Assembly: GCA_023393635.1 (NCBI GenBank)
Contig: JAEWKT010000062.1
Coordinates: forward strand, 10,628-74,627
Direction of reading: 5' to 3'
DNA length: 64,000 nt
Source: Pseudomonadota bacterium
GTDB lineage: Bacteria; Pseudomonadota; Gammaproteobacteria; Pseudomonadales; Moraxellaceae
Shown here: piece after piece, positions 1 through 9,058 of the stretch
Position numbering within the stretch: position 1 is the first letter of the stretch
Layout of the letters: each line of letters starts with the position of its first letter
Notes under the pieces: generated by a model
Seen by the model: only the letters and a program-made list of their open reading frames with translations
Database searches by the model: none
Told to the model about the DNA's origin: nothing
Position numbers and translations under genes: made by a program

Positions 1-2453
1 ACTTGGGCCACACCCAAAATGGTTTCACGATGCTCTGGTGGTAACTTGCCACTCATGGCTGCTTTGACATCATCAATCATTTCATAAATGATGCTGTAGT
101 AGCGCAAGTCAACGCCGTCTTCATCACATTTTTGACGCGCGGCATTATCAGCACGAACGTTAAAGCCCAGGATCACAGCATCAGACGATTCAGCCAGCGA
201 CACGTCAGACTCAGTGATTGCACCTACGCCTGAGCTAATAATACGCACTTGAACATCTTCAACCGATAGATCATTCAAGGCAGCACTAATCGCTTCTAGC
301 GTCCCACGTACATCGGTTTTTAATACCAGATTAACGGTAGGCACATCTTTTTTGCCCATCGAGGCCATGATATTTTCAAGGCGCATGGTACTGGCGCGTT
401 CCAGACGTAACTGACGCTCACGGCTGCTACGGAAATCAGCCACTTCACGGGCTTTTTTCTCATCACTCACCACCAGTAATTCGTCACCTGCGTTTGGCGC
501 ATCAGGTAAACCTAATATTTCTACAGGAATAGATGGCCCTGCTGATTTAATCGGTTTACCGTTTTCATCGTTCATGGCACGGACACGGCCATACGATGCG
601 CCTGCAAGAACCAGGTCGCCTACATTCAGGATACCTTTTTGCACCAGAATTGATGCGACTGCACCGCGACCTTTGTCAACACGTGCTTCGATTACCACAC
701 CTTGCGCGGCACCTTCATCAGCGGCAGTCAATTCCATCAATTCAGCTTGAATAGAAATCAGGTCTAGTAATTCATCAATACCTTGTCCGCTATGCGCAGA
801 AACTTTGGCAATAGGCGTATCACCGCCCCATTCCTCAGGCACAATTTGCTTGGCAGTCAATTCATTGAGTACGCGATCTGGATCGGCACTTTCTTTGTCC
901 ATTTTATTAATGGCCACAATGATTGGCGTACCCGCAGCACGGGCATGATCAATGGCTTCAGCCGTTTGTGGCATCACGCCATCATCAGCCGCAACCACCA
1001 GTACCACAATATCGGTTGCCTTGGCACCACGTGAACGCATGGCAGTAAATGCCGCATGACCTGGGGTATCCAGAAAGGTAATAATACCTTTATCAGTTTG
1101 AACGTGATAAGCACCAATATGCTGAGTAATGCCACCCGCTTCACCAGAAGCCACTTTGGCACGGCGAATATAATCCAGTAATGAGGTTTTACCATGATCC
1201 ACATGACCCATAATAGTCACCACAGGCGGACGGGTTTTCTCATCACCACGATTTTTCTTGGCTGCTTCCATTAAGCGGTCTTCAGCTGCCGTATCACTCA
1301 CCAAGACTGGGTTATGACCCAGCTCTTCAACCACTAACGCGGCAGTGGCCTGGTCAATACTTTGGTCTTGAGTCACTATTTCACCCATTTTCATCAGGGT
1401 TTTAATAATTTCTCTCACCTTCAGTGCCATTTTCTGTGCTAAATCAGCAACTACAATATGCTCGCCAATTTCTACATCATACACTTGCTTTTCAACAGGC
1501 TTTTCAAAGCCATGCTTATTGGCCTGACTGGTTTTTAAGCCACGTTTATGGTGCGGTGACTGGAAGCTTTGCTCTTCCTGACCACGGTTTTTACCACGTG
1601 ACTTGTTAGAACGGCTATTGGTCGTGCCGCCAGTACCCCGTTTAATTTCACGGTTTTCTTTGTCAAAGGATTCTTCATAAGCACGACCAACCAGACCTGC
1701 AGCGATTGGCGTGTTGTCTTCAACCACTTTAACCGTAATATCTTCGTTGGAATACTTGGTCGCCATTTGACGCATTTGTTCAAGCGTGCGCTGTTGTGCT
1801 TCCTCAGCTGCTTTACGACGTGCGACTTCTTCAATCGCTTTTAAACGCGCCTCTTCAACTTCACGCGCTTTTTTCTGTTCAGCCGTTTCAGACTTACCAC
1901 GGTTGTCTGGTTTACGTGGCTCAGCCTTACGCGGTGCATCAGGTTGATTGCGTTTTTTAACCACGACCTCAGCTTTAGTACCCGCAGATTTGCTTTCAGG
2001 CTGATGCGCAGCACGCATGGCATCCAGGGTTGCTTTTTGACGTGCTTCTGAATCAACACGTGCCTGACTTTCGGCTTTTTGACGCGCAATCATATCTGCA
2101 CGGGCTTTATCAGCCGCATCTGCTTTGGCTTTGGCCTCAGCTGCTAGTGAAGCTGCATCAGGTTTTACAAAAGTATGTTTTTTACGTACTTCGACATTAA
2201 TGGTTTTGGCTTTGCCGCCCGTACCTGCAACTTTGGCAGTACTGGTGGTTTTACGTTTTAAGGTAATATTGCCGCTACCTAATGTTTGACCATGTGAGCG
2301 CTTTAAATGAGCAACCAGTTGCTCTTGCTCAGCCGCAGACACTGTCGCCTCGGCACCACGTGTAGGTAAACCTGCTTCAACCAGTTGCTCGAGCAGCTTT
2401 TCGACTGGACGACCCACACTTTCAGCTAAATCTTTTACGGTTTTGTCCGTCAT
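1..2453 (-). CDS. infB: Translation initiation factor IF-2 (C-terminal part cut by window edge)
   Basis: IF-2 is the GTPase that places initiator tRNA on the 30S subunit and promotes 50S joining. The frame is open from the ATG at 2453 to the left edge, giving 817 complete codons. The N terminus (MTDKTVKDLAESVGRPVEKL) is the IF2_N fold, followed by a long charged Lys/Ala/Glu-rich linker. The G domain begins near residue 405: the P-loop GHVDHGKT starts at residue 416 and the NKMD guanine-specificity motif is at 516-519. Domains II, III and most of C1 follow; the final C2 part lies outside. The start lies 12 nt after the nusA stop, as in the conserved rimP-nusA-infB operon. Identity is certain; only the C terminus is missing. 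Confidence 0.97.
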   Translation of the reverse strand, partial: MTDKTVKDLAESVGRPVEKLLEQLVEAGLPTRGAEATVSAAEQEQLVAHLKRSHGQTLGSGNITLKRKTTSTAKVAGTGGKAKTINVEVRKKHTFVKPDAASLAAEAKAKADAADKARADMIARQKAESQARVDSEARQKATLDAMRAAHQPESKSAGTKAEVVVKKRNQPDAPRKAEPRKPDNRGKSETAEQKKAREVEEARLKAIEEVARRKAAEEAQQRTLEQMRQMATKYSNEDITVKVVEDNTPIAAGLVGRAYEESFDKENREIKRGTGGTTNSRSNKSRGKNRGQEEQSFQSPHHKRGLKTSQANKHGFEKPVEKQVYDVEIGEHIVVADLAQKMALKVREIIKTLMKMGEIVTQDQSIDQATAALVVEELGHNPVLVSDTAAEDRLMEAAKKNRGDEKTRPPVVTIMGHVDHGKTSLLDYIRRAKVASGEAGGITQHIGAYHVQTDKGIITFLDTPGHAAFTAMRSRGAKATDIVVLVVAADDGVMPQTAEAIDHARAAGTPIIVAINKMDKESADPDRVLNELTAKQIVPEEWGGDTPIAKVSAHSGQGIDELLDLISIQAELMELTAADEGAAQGVVIEARVDKGRGAVASILVQKGILNVGDLVLAGASYGRVRAMNDENGKPIKSAGPSIPVEILGLPDAPNAGDELLVVSDEKKAREVADFRSSRERQLRLERASTMRLENIMASMGKKDVPTVNLVLKTDVRGTLEAISAALNDLSVEDVQVRIISSGVGAITESDVSLAESSDAVILGFNVRADNAARQKCDEDGVDLRYYSIIYEMIDDVKAAMSGKLPPEHRETILGVAQ

Positions 2454-2465
2454 AATGCGCTACCC

Positions 2466-3950
2466 CTAGTTAAACCATGATTCACGGGCTTTCATAATTA
2501 ATTGACCAGCCCTTTGGGGATCTAAGCCTTCTATATCAGCAATATCATCTATCGCCTGATCGGCCAAATCATCTAATGTCACAACACCATGGGCAGCCAG
2601 TGCAAAGGCCAGTTCACGGGTCATGCCTTCCATATTTAGAAGGTCTTCACTTGGATCCTGAATGCTTTCTTGTTGCAATAAAGCATCGCTAATCGCGAGT
2701 TCTTTGGCGCGGTTTTGTAATAACTCCACCACGTCATCTTCCAGTTCAATTTCTTCAAACGTTTCAGCAGGCACATAGGCCACTTCATCAATTGAAGTAA
2801 AGCCCATGTCAACCAAGGCAATTGCCAAGTCTTGATCAACCTGCAAGCGTTCAACAAACATATCAATATATTGCTGTGCCTCAGATGCTTGACGCTCGCG
2901 ATATTCATCCTCAAGCATCATGTCCAGCTTATAGCCAGTCAGCTCAGACGCCAGCCGAACGTTTTGACCTTGCGAGCCAATTGCACGCGCCAATTGGTCA
3001 CCTGTACCAAAAATAATATCTGCACTTCTGGCATCTTCATCCAGCACAATACTGGATACATCAGCAGGCTCTAAAGCACTGGCAATATACTGTGCTGAAT
3101 CGTCAGACCACACCACCACATCAATGCGTTCGCCATTTAATTCTTGCTGAACCGCCTGAATCCGTGTACCACGCATGCCAATACAGGCACCCACTGGGTC
3201 AATGCGATGGTCATTAGTTTTTACGGCAATTTTGGCACGTACACCAGGCTGGCGCGCCGCCCCTTTAATTTCAATAATTTCTTCACTGATTTCAGGAACT
3301 TCTTTACGCATTAGTGCAATGAGCATTTCTGGACGAGCGCGTGACAATAACAACTGCGCACCACGGCCTTCGCGATTGACATTATACAAAATGGCATTGA
3401 TACGTTGTTTTGGTCTTAATATCTCTTTCGGTAACATCTCTTCACGCGCCAGATAGCCTTCCGCGTTGTCACCCATATCAATGATAAAGCCATCTTTGGT
3501 TTGCTTTTTCACTTCACCGTAAATCAGCTCACCCACACGCGCCGCATATTGATCGGCAACCAAGGCACGTTCTGCTTCACGAATTTTCTGAACAATCACT
3601 TGCTTGGCAATTTGGGCAGCAATACGGCCAAAGTCAATAGACTTCACCTGCTCTTCGCGGATATCGCCAATAGCCCACTCATTCGGGTCAAGATCACTAA
3701 TGGCATCCTGGCAAGCAGGCATTTCATGATCTTCATCTGCAACAACGAACCACTGGCGGAAAGTTTCATACTCACCAGTCTTACGGTCAATGGCCACACG
3801 AAGCTCTGCTTCTTCATCTACCGTGCCTTCATAAAATTTCTTTTTGGTGGCAGCAACCAGCGCTTGCTCCAAGGCCTCAAAAATCGCTTCTCGACTGACG
3901 CCCTTTTCGTTACTAACCGTTTCAACAACGGTAAGGATTTCGCGACTCAT
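2466..3950 (-). CDS. nusA: Transcription termination/antitermination factor NusA
   Basis: NusA binds RNA polymerase and nascent RNA and modulates pausing, intrinsic termination and antitermination. The 494-residue protein has the N-terminal polymerase-binding domain (about 1-125) and an S1 domain (about 137-200, GELIYGEVKKQTKDGF). KH1 carries GACIGMRGTRI at 254-264 and KH2 carries AIGSQGQNVRLA at 323-334. Two acidic C-terminal repeats with helix-hairpin-helix character follow, as in the long NusA of gammaproteobacteria. A Shine-Dalgarno AGGTGA precedes the ATG. The gene lies between rimP and infB and is probably co-transcribed with both. Confidence 0.98.
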   Translation of the reverse strand: MSREILTVVETVSNEKGVSREAIFEALEQALVAATKKKFYEGTVDEEAELRVAIDRKTGEYETFRQWFVVADEDHEMPACQDAISDLDPNEWAIGDIREEQVKSIDFGRIAAQIAKQVIVQKIREAERALVADQYAARVGELIYGEVKKQTKDGFIIDMGDNAEGYLAREEMLPKEILRPKQRINAILYNVNREGRGAQLLLSRARPEMLIALMRKEVPEISEEIIEIKGAARQPGVRAKIAVKTNDHRIDPVGACIGMRGTRIQAVQQELNGERIDVVVWSDDSAQYIASALEPADVSSIVLDEDARSADIIFGTGDQLARAIGSQGQNVRLASELTGYKLDMMLEDEYRERQASEAQQYIDMFVERLQVDQDLAIALVDMGFTSIDEVAYVPAETFEEIELEDDVVELLQNRAKELAISDALLQQESIQDPSEDLLNMEGMTRELAFALAAHGVVTLDDLADQAIDDIADIEGLDPQRAGQLIMKARESWFN

Positions 3951-4042
3951 ATGTCACCTTTTAATCAATTAAATCTAGTCTGAATGAATTTGCGCTGTGC
4001 CAATCCTAACGACCAACCCATCTTATCAGTAAGTATATTTTG

Positions 4043-4591
4043 TTAATCCTGATAGATTAAATTTGCTTTGTCGATATTATCGCCATCAATCACCAACCGA
4101 TGGCCTTCCACCTCGACAGTAATCTGCTGATCACTGACTTCTAATAAGGTTGCTGTCATCTTGCGGCGATTTTCAACGGCAGAAATAAGACGCAAGGCCA
4201 TCGTTTGACCGACATAGTCTTGCATTTGACTTAAGCTAAAAAATGGTCGATCCCAGCCAGGAGAAGACACTTCCAGCGCATACTCACCTGAAATAGGATC
4301 ATGCACATCGAGCACACCACTCACCTGATGATTAACCCGAACACAGTCGGCAACCCCAATGCCACGGCCAGTATCTTCTTCCTCTGACGGGTCATTAAGT
4401 GCTGCTGCGAGTTCGGTTGGCGAGTCTATGCTATCGTTGGCCACATCTGTATCTGGCTTATCAATATAGATACGTAGTAAAGAACGTTTACCTTGAGGCA
4501 AAAATTCGATACCCCACAGGTCAACATCACACGCAGCAACCGCAGGCGCGATTAAATCATACAAGGCTTGAGTTTTTGCAGAAAACTTCAT
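4043..4591 (-). CDS. rimP: Ribosome maturation factor RimP
   Basis: RimP assists maturation of the 30S subunit. The 182-residue protein has the usual N-terminal alpha/beta domain (DLWGIEFLPQG), the conserved VNHQVSGVLDVHDPI and LEVSSPGWDRPF segments, and the C-terminal SH3-like domain. It is longer than the roughly 150-residue E. coli protein. The extra length is an acidic, low-complexity stretch at about residues 48-74 (DVANDSIDSPTELAAALND and following). It is the first protein gene of the rimP-nusA-infB operon, directly after the initiator tRNA gene, matching the metY-rimP-nusA-infB order of enterobacteria. Confidence 0.95.
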   Translation of the reverse strand: MKFSAKTQALYDLIAPAVAACDVDLWGIEFLPQGKRSLLRIYIDKPDTDVANDSIDSPTELAAALNDPSEEEDTGRGIGVADCVRVNHQVSGVLDVHDPISGEYALEVSSPGWDRPFFSLSQMQDYVGQTMALRLISAVENRRKMTATLLEVSDQQITVEVEGHRLVIDGDNIDKANLIYQD

Positions 4592-4752
4592 TTATCGTCT
4601 TTAAACAGAGAGGCGAAAAAACCAGATGGGGCAAAAATAGATGCAAGCATGCTTGAATCTGAGCTCTAGTGAACTCTTGCTCAACTTAAGACTCAAGTAT
4701 TGGCAGCAATTTGTTCTTTTGCTTGTCCATCACCGTTGGGCAACTTCAAAAA

Positions 4753-4783
4753 TAAAAAAATGGGCGACATGGCCCACTTTTTT
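4753..4783. terminator. Probable bidirectional intrinsic terminator
   Basis: A TGGGC/GCCCA hairpin is flanked by an A-run on the left and a T-run on the right, so it could work on either strand. It lies between the tRNA pair and rimP. With the stronger hairpin at 4835-4861, it suggests that rimP-nusA-infB has its own promoter in the 4592-4750 interval. Confidence 0.5.
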
Positions 4784-4834
4784 CAGCATCTAGAAATAGT
4801 CTGTTTTTATGCAAACTCATTAATGATACTGAAC

Positions 4835-4861
4835 AAAAAGGCTCACATTGTGAGCCTTTTT
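4835..4861 (-). terminator. Rho-independent terminator after initiator tRNA
   Basis: A perfect 12-bp inverted repeat, AAAAAGGCTCAC / GTGAGCCTTTTT, has a 3-nt loop. It lies 5 nt beyond the 3' CCA of the initiator tRNA on the minus strand and ends in a T-run, which is typical of a terminator closing a tRNA transcript. Confidence 0.85.
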
Positions 4862-4866
4862 AAATA

Positions 4867-4943
<77 letters not shown>

Positions 4944-5059
4944 TCAACTGGTGTGTAGTATATACTACTTTTGGTGCCTGTCAATCATTGTTTTGAAGAA
5001 TAATTAACTAATTTTACGTTTGCTACTTGCCATATTGCTAATTAAATCAATTAACTACA

Positions 5060-5144
5060 TGGTGCGGAAGGGGGGACTTGAACCCCCACGCCGTTAGGCA
5101 CTACCACCTCAAGGTAGCGTGTCTACCAATTCCACCACCCCCGC
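5060..5144 (-). tRNA. tRNA-Leu (GAG anticodon)
   Basis: This is an 85-nt class II tRNA with a long variable arm and an encoded CCA. The anticodon loop TTGAGGT gives anticodon GAG, reading CUC/CUU codons. The T arm GGTTCAAGTC and the acceptor pairing GCGGGGG with CTTCCGC are visible. It lies between secG and the initiator tRNA on the same strand, as commonly seen for secG-tRNA-Leu. Confidence 0.96.
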
Positions 5145-5209
5145 AGCAGGCGCTATTCTATGCGACCTATATTAAAAAAGGAAGCTTAATTTTTATCTAA
5201 GTCGACTTC

Positions 5210-5545
5210 TTAACGTTCATCTGCTGAAGTTTCAACCACTGGTTTGGCTGAATCAGTAGGTAATGAAGGAGCAGGCAAGGTTTGTACTTCAGGTAAGCTA
5301 TACAGCTTGCTACTATTTTGTTTGGCAAAAATAGCCAGGGTAATACTGGTAATAAAGAACACAGCCACCAAAACTGCCGTGGTACGGGTTAAAAAGTTAG
5401 CCCCACCTGACGCACCAAACACAGTTGCTGCACCGCCACCACCAAAAGAAGCCCCTGCTTCAGCACCTTTGCCCTGCTGAATCAAAATAAGTCCAATCAT
5501 GGACAGAGCCACTAAAATATGAATCACTAATACAAGCGTTTCCAA
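5210..5545 (-). CDS. secG: Preprotein translocase subunit SecG
   Basis: SecG is the small inner-membrane subunit of SecYEG that assists SecA-driven protein export. The 111-residue protein has two hydrophobic segments (about 4-22 and 54-73). Between them lies the signature QQGKGAEAGASFGGG loop with FGASGGANFLTR. The tail is hydrophilic and acidic. It begins 9 nt after the tpiA stop and precedes tRNA-Leu, a widespread tpiA-secG-tRNA order. Confidence 0.96.
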   Translation of the reverse strand: METLVLVIHILVALSMIGLILIQQGKGAEAGASFGGGGAATVFGASGGANFLTRTTAVLVAVFFITSITLAIFAKQNSSKLYSLPEVQTLPAPSLPTDSAKPVVETSADER

Positions 5546-5554
5546 TGCTGTCTC

Positions 5555-6358
5555 CTACCCAATCTGGTAATGCTGGCCAAAAGCCTGGGCAATTTTAATA
5601 AATGAATCTGCATCCAGCGATGCTCCGCCCACTAATGCGCCATTAATATTTTCGCAGGCGGCCAGCGACGCGGCATTATCAGGCTTTACACTGCCGCCGT
5701 AAAGTATTGGCATGCTGGCAAGCGACGAATGATACAATTTTAATCCCTGACGGATCGCAGCATGCATGGCTTCGGCATCTTCAGGGCTTGCTGTTTTGCC
5801 AGTTCCAATGGCCCACACAGGCTCATAAGCCACAATAATTTGTTGTTGCCACACGATTAAAGGCACACAATTAAATACGTCATCAAGCTGTTGTAGCACT
5901 ATTGCCTCGGCCTTCCCTGCCTCACGCTGTGCCAAGGTTTCCCCCACACAAAAGATCACTTTAAGACCAGCTTGCGCTGCACTCTGAATTTTCTCAATCA
6001 GCACCCTGGCATCTTCATTATAAAAGCTACGGCGTTCAGAATGCCCAATTAGTGTCATTTTTACTTGTGCATCGCTAAGCTGTTGCGCAGAGACATCCCC
6101 TGTATAGGCACCAACGCCTGCAAAACGACTTATATCTTGTGCCACCAGCTCAATTGGGCTGTTTGCTTGTTGCAACTGAGCTTGCACTGAGTGCAAATGC
6201 AACATAGCTGGTGCAATGGCCAAATGCACTGAATCTGTTGGTGCTATCTGTTCAGCGCACTTAATTAATTGTTGAGTTAATTGTTGTTGTGCCACAAAAG
6301 AATCTGGATTCATTTTCCAGTTTCCTATTACCCAGGGCTTTAACTTGCTGCTCAACAT
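5555..6358 (-). CDS. tpiA: Triosephosphate isomerase
   Basis: The enzyme interconverts dihydroxyacetone phosphate and glyceraldehyde 3-phosphate in central carbon metabolism. The TIM-barrel motifs are all present: NWKMN with the active-site Lys, GHSERR with the catalytic His, AYEPVWAIGTGKTASPE with the catalytic Glu, and LYGGSVKPDN for phosphate binding. I chose the ATG at 6358 (MLSSKLKPWVIGNWKMN, 267 residues); the frame also extends two codons upstream to a TTG at 6364. It is the first gene of the tpiA-secG-tRNA run and is divergent from the DUF4124 gene, only about 60 bp away. Confidence 0.96.
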   Translation of the reverse strand: MLSSKLKPWVIGNWKMNPDSFVAQQQLTQQLIKCAEQIAPTDSVHLAIAPAMLHLHSVQAQLQQANSPIELVAQDISRFAGVGAYTGDVSAQQLSDAQVKMTLIGHSERRSFYNEDARVLIEKIQSAAQAGLKVIFCVGETLAQREAGKAEAIVLQQLDDVFNCVPLIVWQQQIIVAYEPVWAIGTGKTASPEDAEAMHAAIRQGLKLYHSSLASMPILYGGSVKPDNAASLAACENINGALVGGASLDADSFIKIAQAFGQHYQIG

Positions 6359-6420
6359 AGACAAGACTAATCCAATTCAGTAAAAATATAAGCATTCTAA
6401 CTTAAATAAGCTATTTTTTA

Positions 6421-6900
6421 ATGATGCACCCATTTATTTTATTCAAAATATTATTACAATCTAGGCTATTGAGCAATCATTCCCTTTTTAAGCTATTAGT
6501 CATTTTATTGAGTATGCATACTGTACAGGCTGAAACGGTGCAGCGCTGGCAAGACAGTAAGGGGCAATGGCACTTTGGTGATCAGGCAGCGGCTGTAGGC
6601 CGAAAAACCCAGGCTGTACCCATTAAAAACCCCATTTCAGTGATTAAAAATGATTCACCTAGCACACAACAAGGTGCTTCAGCAGCGCATAAGGCCAAGA
6701 GAGTTTCAGGCAAAATAAAAACTACAAACTCGCGTTACCTCTCAGACCATAGCGCCAGTACCCAGCATAAACAGCAGTGTGATACGTTAAGAGAACAAAT
6801 TTATCGGCAGCCTGTGCCCACCAAAGCCAGTCAGGTTAGACAAAATCTGGTGCGGCAATATGAGCAAAACTGTATTGCAGGTAATTATTATGGCGATTAA
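6421..6900 (+). CDS. DUF4124-like secreted protein
   Basis: This 159-residue protein is of unknown function. Its N terminus is hydrophobic (about 18-38) and ends in VQA, a plausible signal-peptidase site before ETVQRW. The segment VQRWQDSKGQWHFGDQ resembles the DUF4124 signature, a short domain in many exported proteobacterial proteins. The rest is low-complexity Ser/Lys/Gln with two cysteines (CDTLREQ and the CIAG near the end). It is divergent from tpiA. The start could be either of the two adjacent ATGs. Confidence 0.7.
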   Translation: MMHPFILFKILLQSRLLSNHSLFKLLVILLSMHTVQAETVQRWQDSKGQWHFGDQAAAVGRKTQAVPIKNPISVIKNDSPSTQQGASAAHKAKRVSGKIKTTNSRYLSDHSASTQHKQQCDTLREQIYRQPVPTKASQVRQNLVRQYEQNCIAGNYYGD

Positions 6901-6965
6901 GTATATCTCTTTGAAAATAAAAAGACTATTGGCTTAATTAGATGAGCTTTTAATGGATTTCAATT

Positions 6966-7178
6966 ATGAATAAGCATATTCCTGCGGGAATTTATAAGCA
7001 CTATAAAGGTCAGCTTTACCAGGTTCTGTATTGTGCAAGACATAGCGAGAGTCAGGAGTGGATGGTGGTTTATCGTTGTCTTTATGGCGATTACTCCATA
7101 TGGGTACGCCCGCTTGCCATGTTTCAAGAGCAGGTGGTGCTGCCTAACAATCAACGCACGCCTCGCTTCAGTCTGTAA
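6966..7178 (+). CDS. DUF1653 domain-containing protein
   Basis: A 70-residue cytoplasmic protein with the pattern GIYKHYKGQLYQVLYCARHSE, the WMVVYRCLYGDYSIWVRPL core and FQEQV. This is the compact beta-rich DUF1653 domain; its function is not known. It lies between the DUF4124 gene and the pilus genes with no close partner. Length and motif order agree with the family. Confidence 0.8.
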   Translation: MNKHIPAGIYKHYKGQLYQVLYCARHSESQEWMVVYRCLYGDYSIWVRPLAMFQEQVVLPNNQRTPRFSL

Positions 7179-7225
7179 ACTGCTACGGAGTTCACAAGTT
7201 GAGCTTAACAAGTTTTAACAGTTGA

Positions 7226-7254
7226 TTGTACTGCTTGAATGGCTGCGGTATAGT
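7226..7254 (+). promoter_or_regulatory. Candidate sigma-70 promoter for pilBCD
   Basis: TTGTAC at 7226-7231 and TATAGT at 7249-7254 are separated by 17 nt. They lie about 60 bp upstream of the pilB ATG at 7317, which has a good Shine-Dalgarno, GAGGTGAA. No competing element of similar quality was noticed. The call rests on sequence match only. Confidence 0.5.
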
Positions 7255-7316
7255 GATTCATTATCAGGGATAGTCAACATGTCCTATGACCTTGTCTATG
7301 TTGAGGTGAAACGTTC

Positions 7317-9035
7317 ATGGCTGCTGAGCAACCAGCTTCTGTATCATTTGGCGGTTTAGCACGCCGCTTAGTTAATGACGGTGTGGTCACTGCAGCCAAT
7401 ATGCAGCGCGCCATTAGCGAATCACAACGTGAAAAAATTACTTTAGTTACTGCTTTGGTGGTTAACCTTGGTGTATCCTCCAGTCAAATTGCCAATATTA
7501 TTGCTCAGGAGTTTGGCGACCCTTTATTTGATCTTGATGCCTTAGATAATGCTGCGATTCCCACTGATGTGGTTGAAGAAAAAATTATTCGACAGTTTAG
7601 TGTGCTGCCTATTTTTAAGCGCGGCAATCGCTTATCGGTAGCCATGAGCGACCCTACACGGGCTGAAGCAATTGATGCTATTCGTTTTAATAGCAAATTA
7701 AATATTGATACGGTGGTGGTTGAAGAAGATAAATTACAACGCCTGATTGAAAAATTATATGCAGGTGCTAGTGATTTTGCTGGTTTTAATGACGATGGCA
7801 TGGATTTTGAGCTGGAGTCTGATGATAGCAGCAGCGCAAAAACTGATGATGATGAAGGCCCTGCTGCCGATGAAGCACCCATTGTTAAATTTGTTAATAA
7901 ACTATTAATTGATGCCATCCGCATGGGTGCGTCAGATTTACATTTTGAGCCTTATGAAAAAATGTATCGGGTGCGCTATCGGGTAGATGGCGTGATGCGG
8001 GAAGTAGCAAAACCCCCAGTGCAACTGGCCAATCGCCTTGCGGCACGTTTAAAAGTGATGTCGCAAATGGATATTTCTGAAAAACGTATTCCACAAGATG
8101 GCCGTATTAAACTTAAAATTTCTAAAACCAAAGCCATTGATTTTCGTGTGAACTCCTTACCAACGCTGTTTGGTGAGAAACTGGTTTTGCGTATTCTAGA
8201 TCCATCCAGTGCCATGTTGGGTATTGATGCATTGGGCTATGAACCCGCGCAAAAAGAATTGTTTATGCAAGCGCTTGAAAAACCGCAAGGGATGCTACTG
8301 ATTACAGGGCCAACTGGTTCTGGTAAAACCGTGTCGCTATATACGGGCTTAAATATTTTAAACACAGTTGAAAACAACATTTCAACTGCTGAGGACCCTG
8401 TAGAGATTAACCTGGAAGGCATTAATCAGGTTAACGTGAATCCCAAAGTAGGCTTAACCTTTTCCAGTGCGTTAAAATCCTTTTTGCGTCAGGATCCCGA
8501 TATTATTATGGTGGGTGAGATCCGTGACCTGGAAACTGCAGAGATTGCAGTGAAAGCCGCGCAAACTGGTCATATGGTATTGTCGACACTGCATACCAAT
8601 AGTGCGCCAGAAACCTTAACCCGTTTACGCAATATGGGTGTGCCCTCTTTTAATATTGCTACTTCAGTCAATCTCGTCATTGCCCAGCGTCTGGCCAGAC
8701 GCTTATGTAAAAGCTGTAGAAAAGCCGTTGAGATCCCAGCCCAAAGCTTATTAGAGCTTGGTTTTACTGAAGATGACTTAAAGACAGGATTTGTGGTCTA
8801 CCAACCTATTGGCTGTAGTGAATGCCGTGATGGCTATAAAGGCCGTGTGGGTATCTATGAAGTAATGAAAGTGAATTCGGAAATTGCCCGAATCATTATG
8901 GAAGATGGAAATGCCATTGAAATTGCTGCGGCTTCTGAGCGTGCTGGATATGATAATTTAAGACGTTCAGGCCTTAAAAAAGTAATGCAGGGGATGACCA
9001 GTTTACAAGAGATTAACCGTGTGACCAGTGAATAA
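7317..9035 (+). CDS. pilB: Type IV pilus assembly ATPase PilB
   Basis: PilB is the cytoplasmic hexameric ATPase that drives pilus extension. The 572-residue protein has an N-terminal MshEN/T2SSE_N domain (about 10-160), an acidic linker (DDSSSAKTDDDEG) and the secretion-ATPase core. The Walker A motif GPTGSGKT is at 331-338. Asp/His boxes and Walker B (DPDIIMVGEIRD) follow. Two CxxC pairs at 464/467 and 500/503 form the zinc-binding tetracysteine typical of extension ATPases, which helps separate PilB from the retraction ATPase PilT. The ATG follows GAGGTGAA. It leads a pilB-pilC-pilD run. Confidence 0.97.
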   Translation: MAAEQPASVSFGGLARRLVNDGVVTAANMQRAISESQREKITLVTALVVNLGVSSSQIANIIAQEFGDPLFDLDALDNAAIPTDVVEEKIIRQFSVLPIFKRGNRLSVAMSDPTRAEAIDAIRFNSKLNIDTVVVEEDKLQRLIEKLYAGASDFAGFNDDGMDFELESDDSSSAKTDDDEGPAADEAPIVKFVNKLLIDAIRMGASDLHFEPYEKMYRVRYRVDGVMREVAKPPVQLANRLAARLKVMSQMDISEKRIPQDGRIKLKISKTKAIDFRVNSLPTLFGEKLVLRILDPSSAMLGIDALGYEPAQKELFMQALEKPQGMLLITGPTGSGKTVSLYTGLNILNTVENNISTAEDPVEINLEGINQVNVNPKVGLTFSSALKSFLRQDPDIIMVGEIRDLETAEIAVKAAQTGHMVLSTLHTNSAPETLTRLRNMGVPSFNIATSVNLVIAQRLARRLCKSCRKAVEIPAQSLLELGFTEDDLKTGFVVYQPIGCSECRDGYKGRVGIYEVMKVNSEIARIIMEDGNAIEIAAASERAGYDNLRRSGLKKVMQGMTSLQEINRVTSE

Positions 9036-9058
9036 TACTGATAGGGACGATAATAAAC

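Noticed and set aside
3501..3983. 160-codon open frame antisense to nusA
   Set aside because: nusA on the other strand has all expected domains; the antisense frame is a coding shadow.
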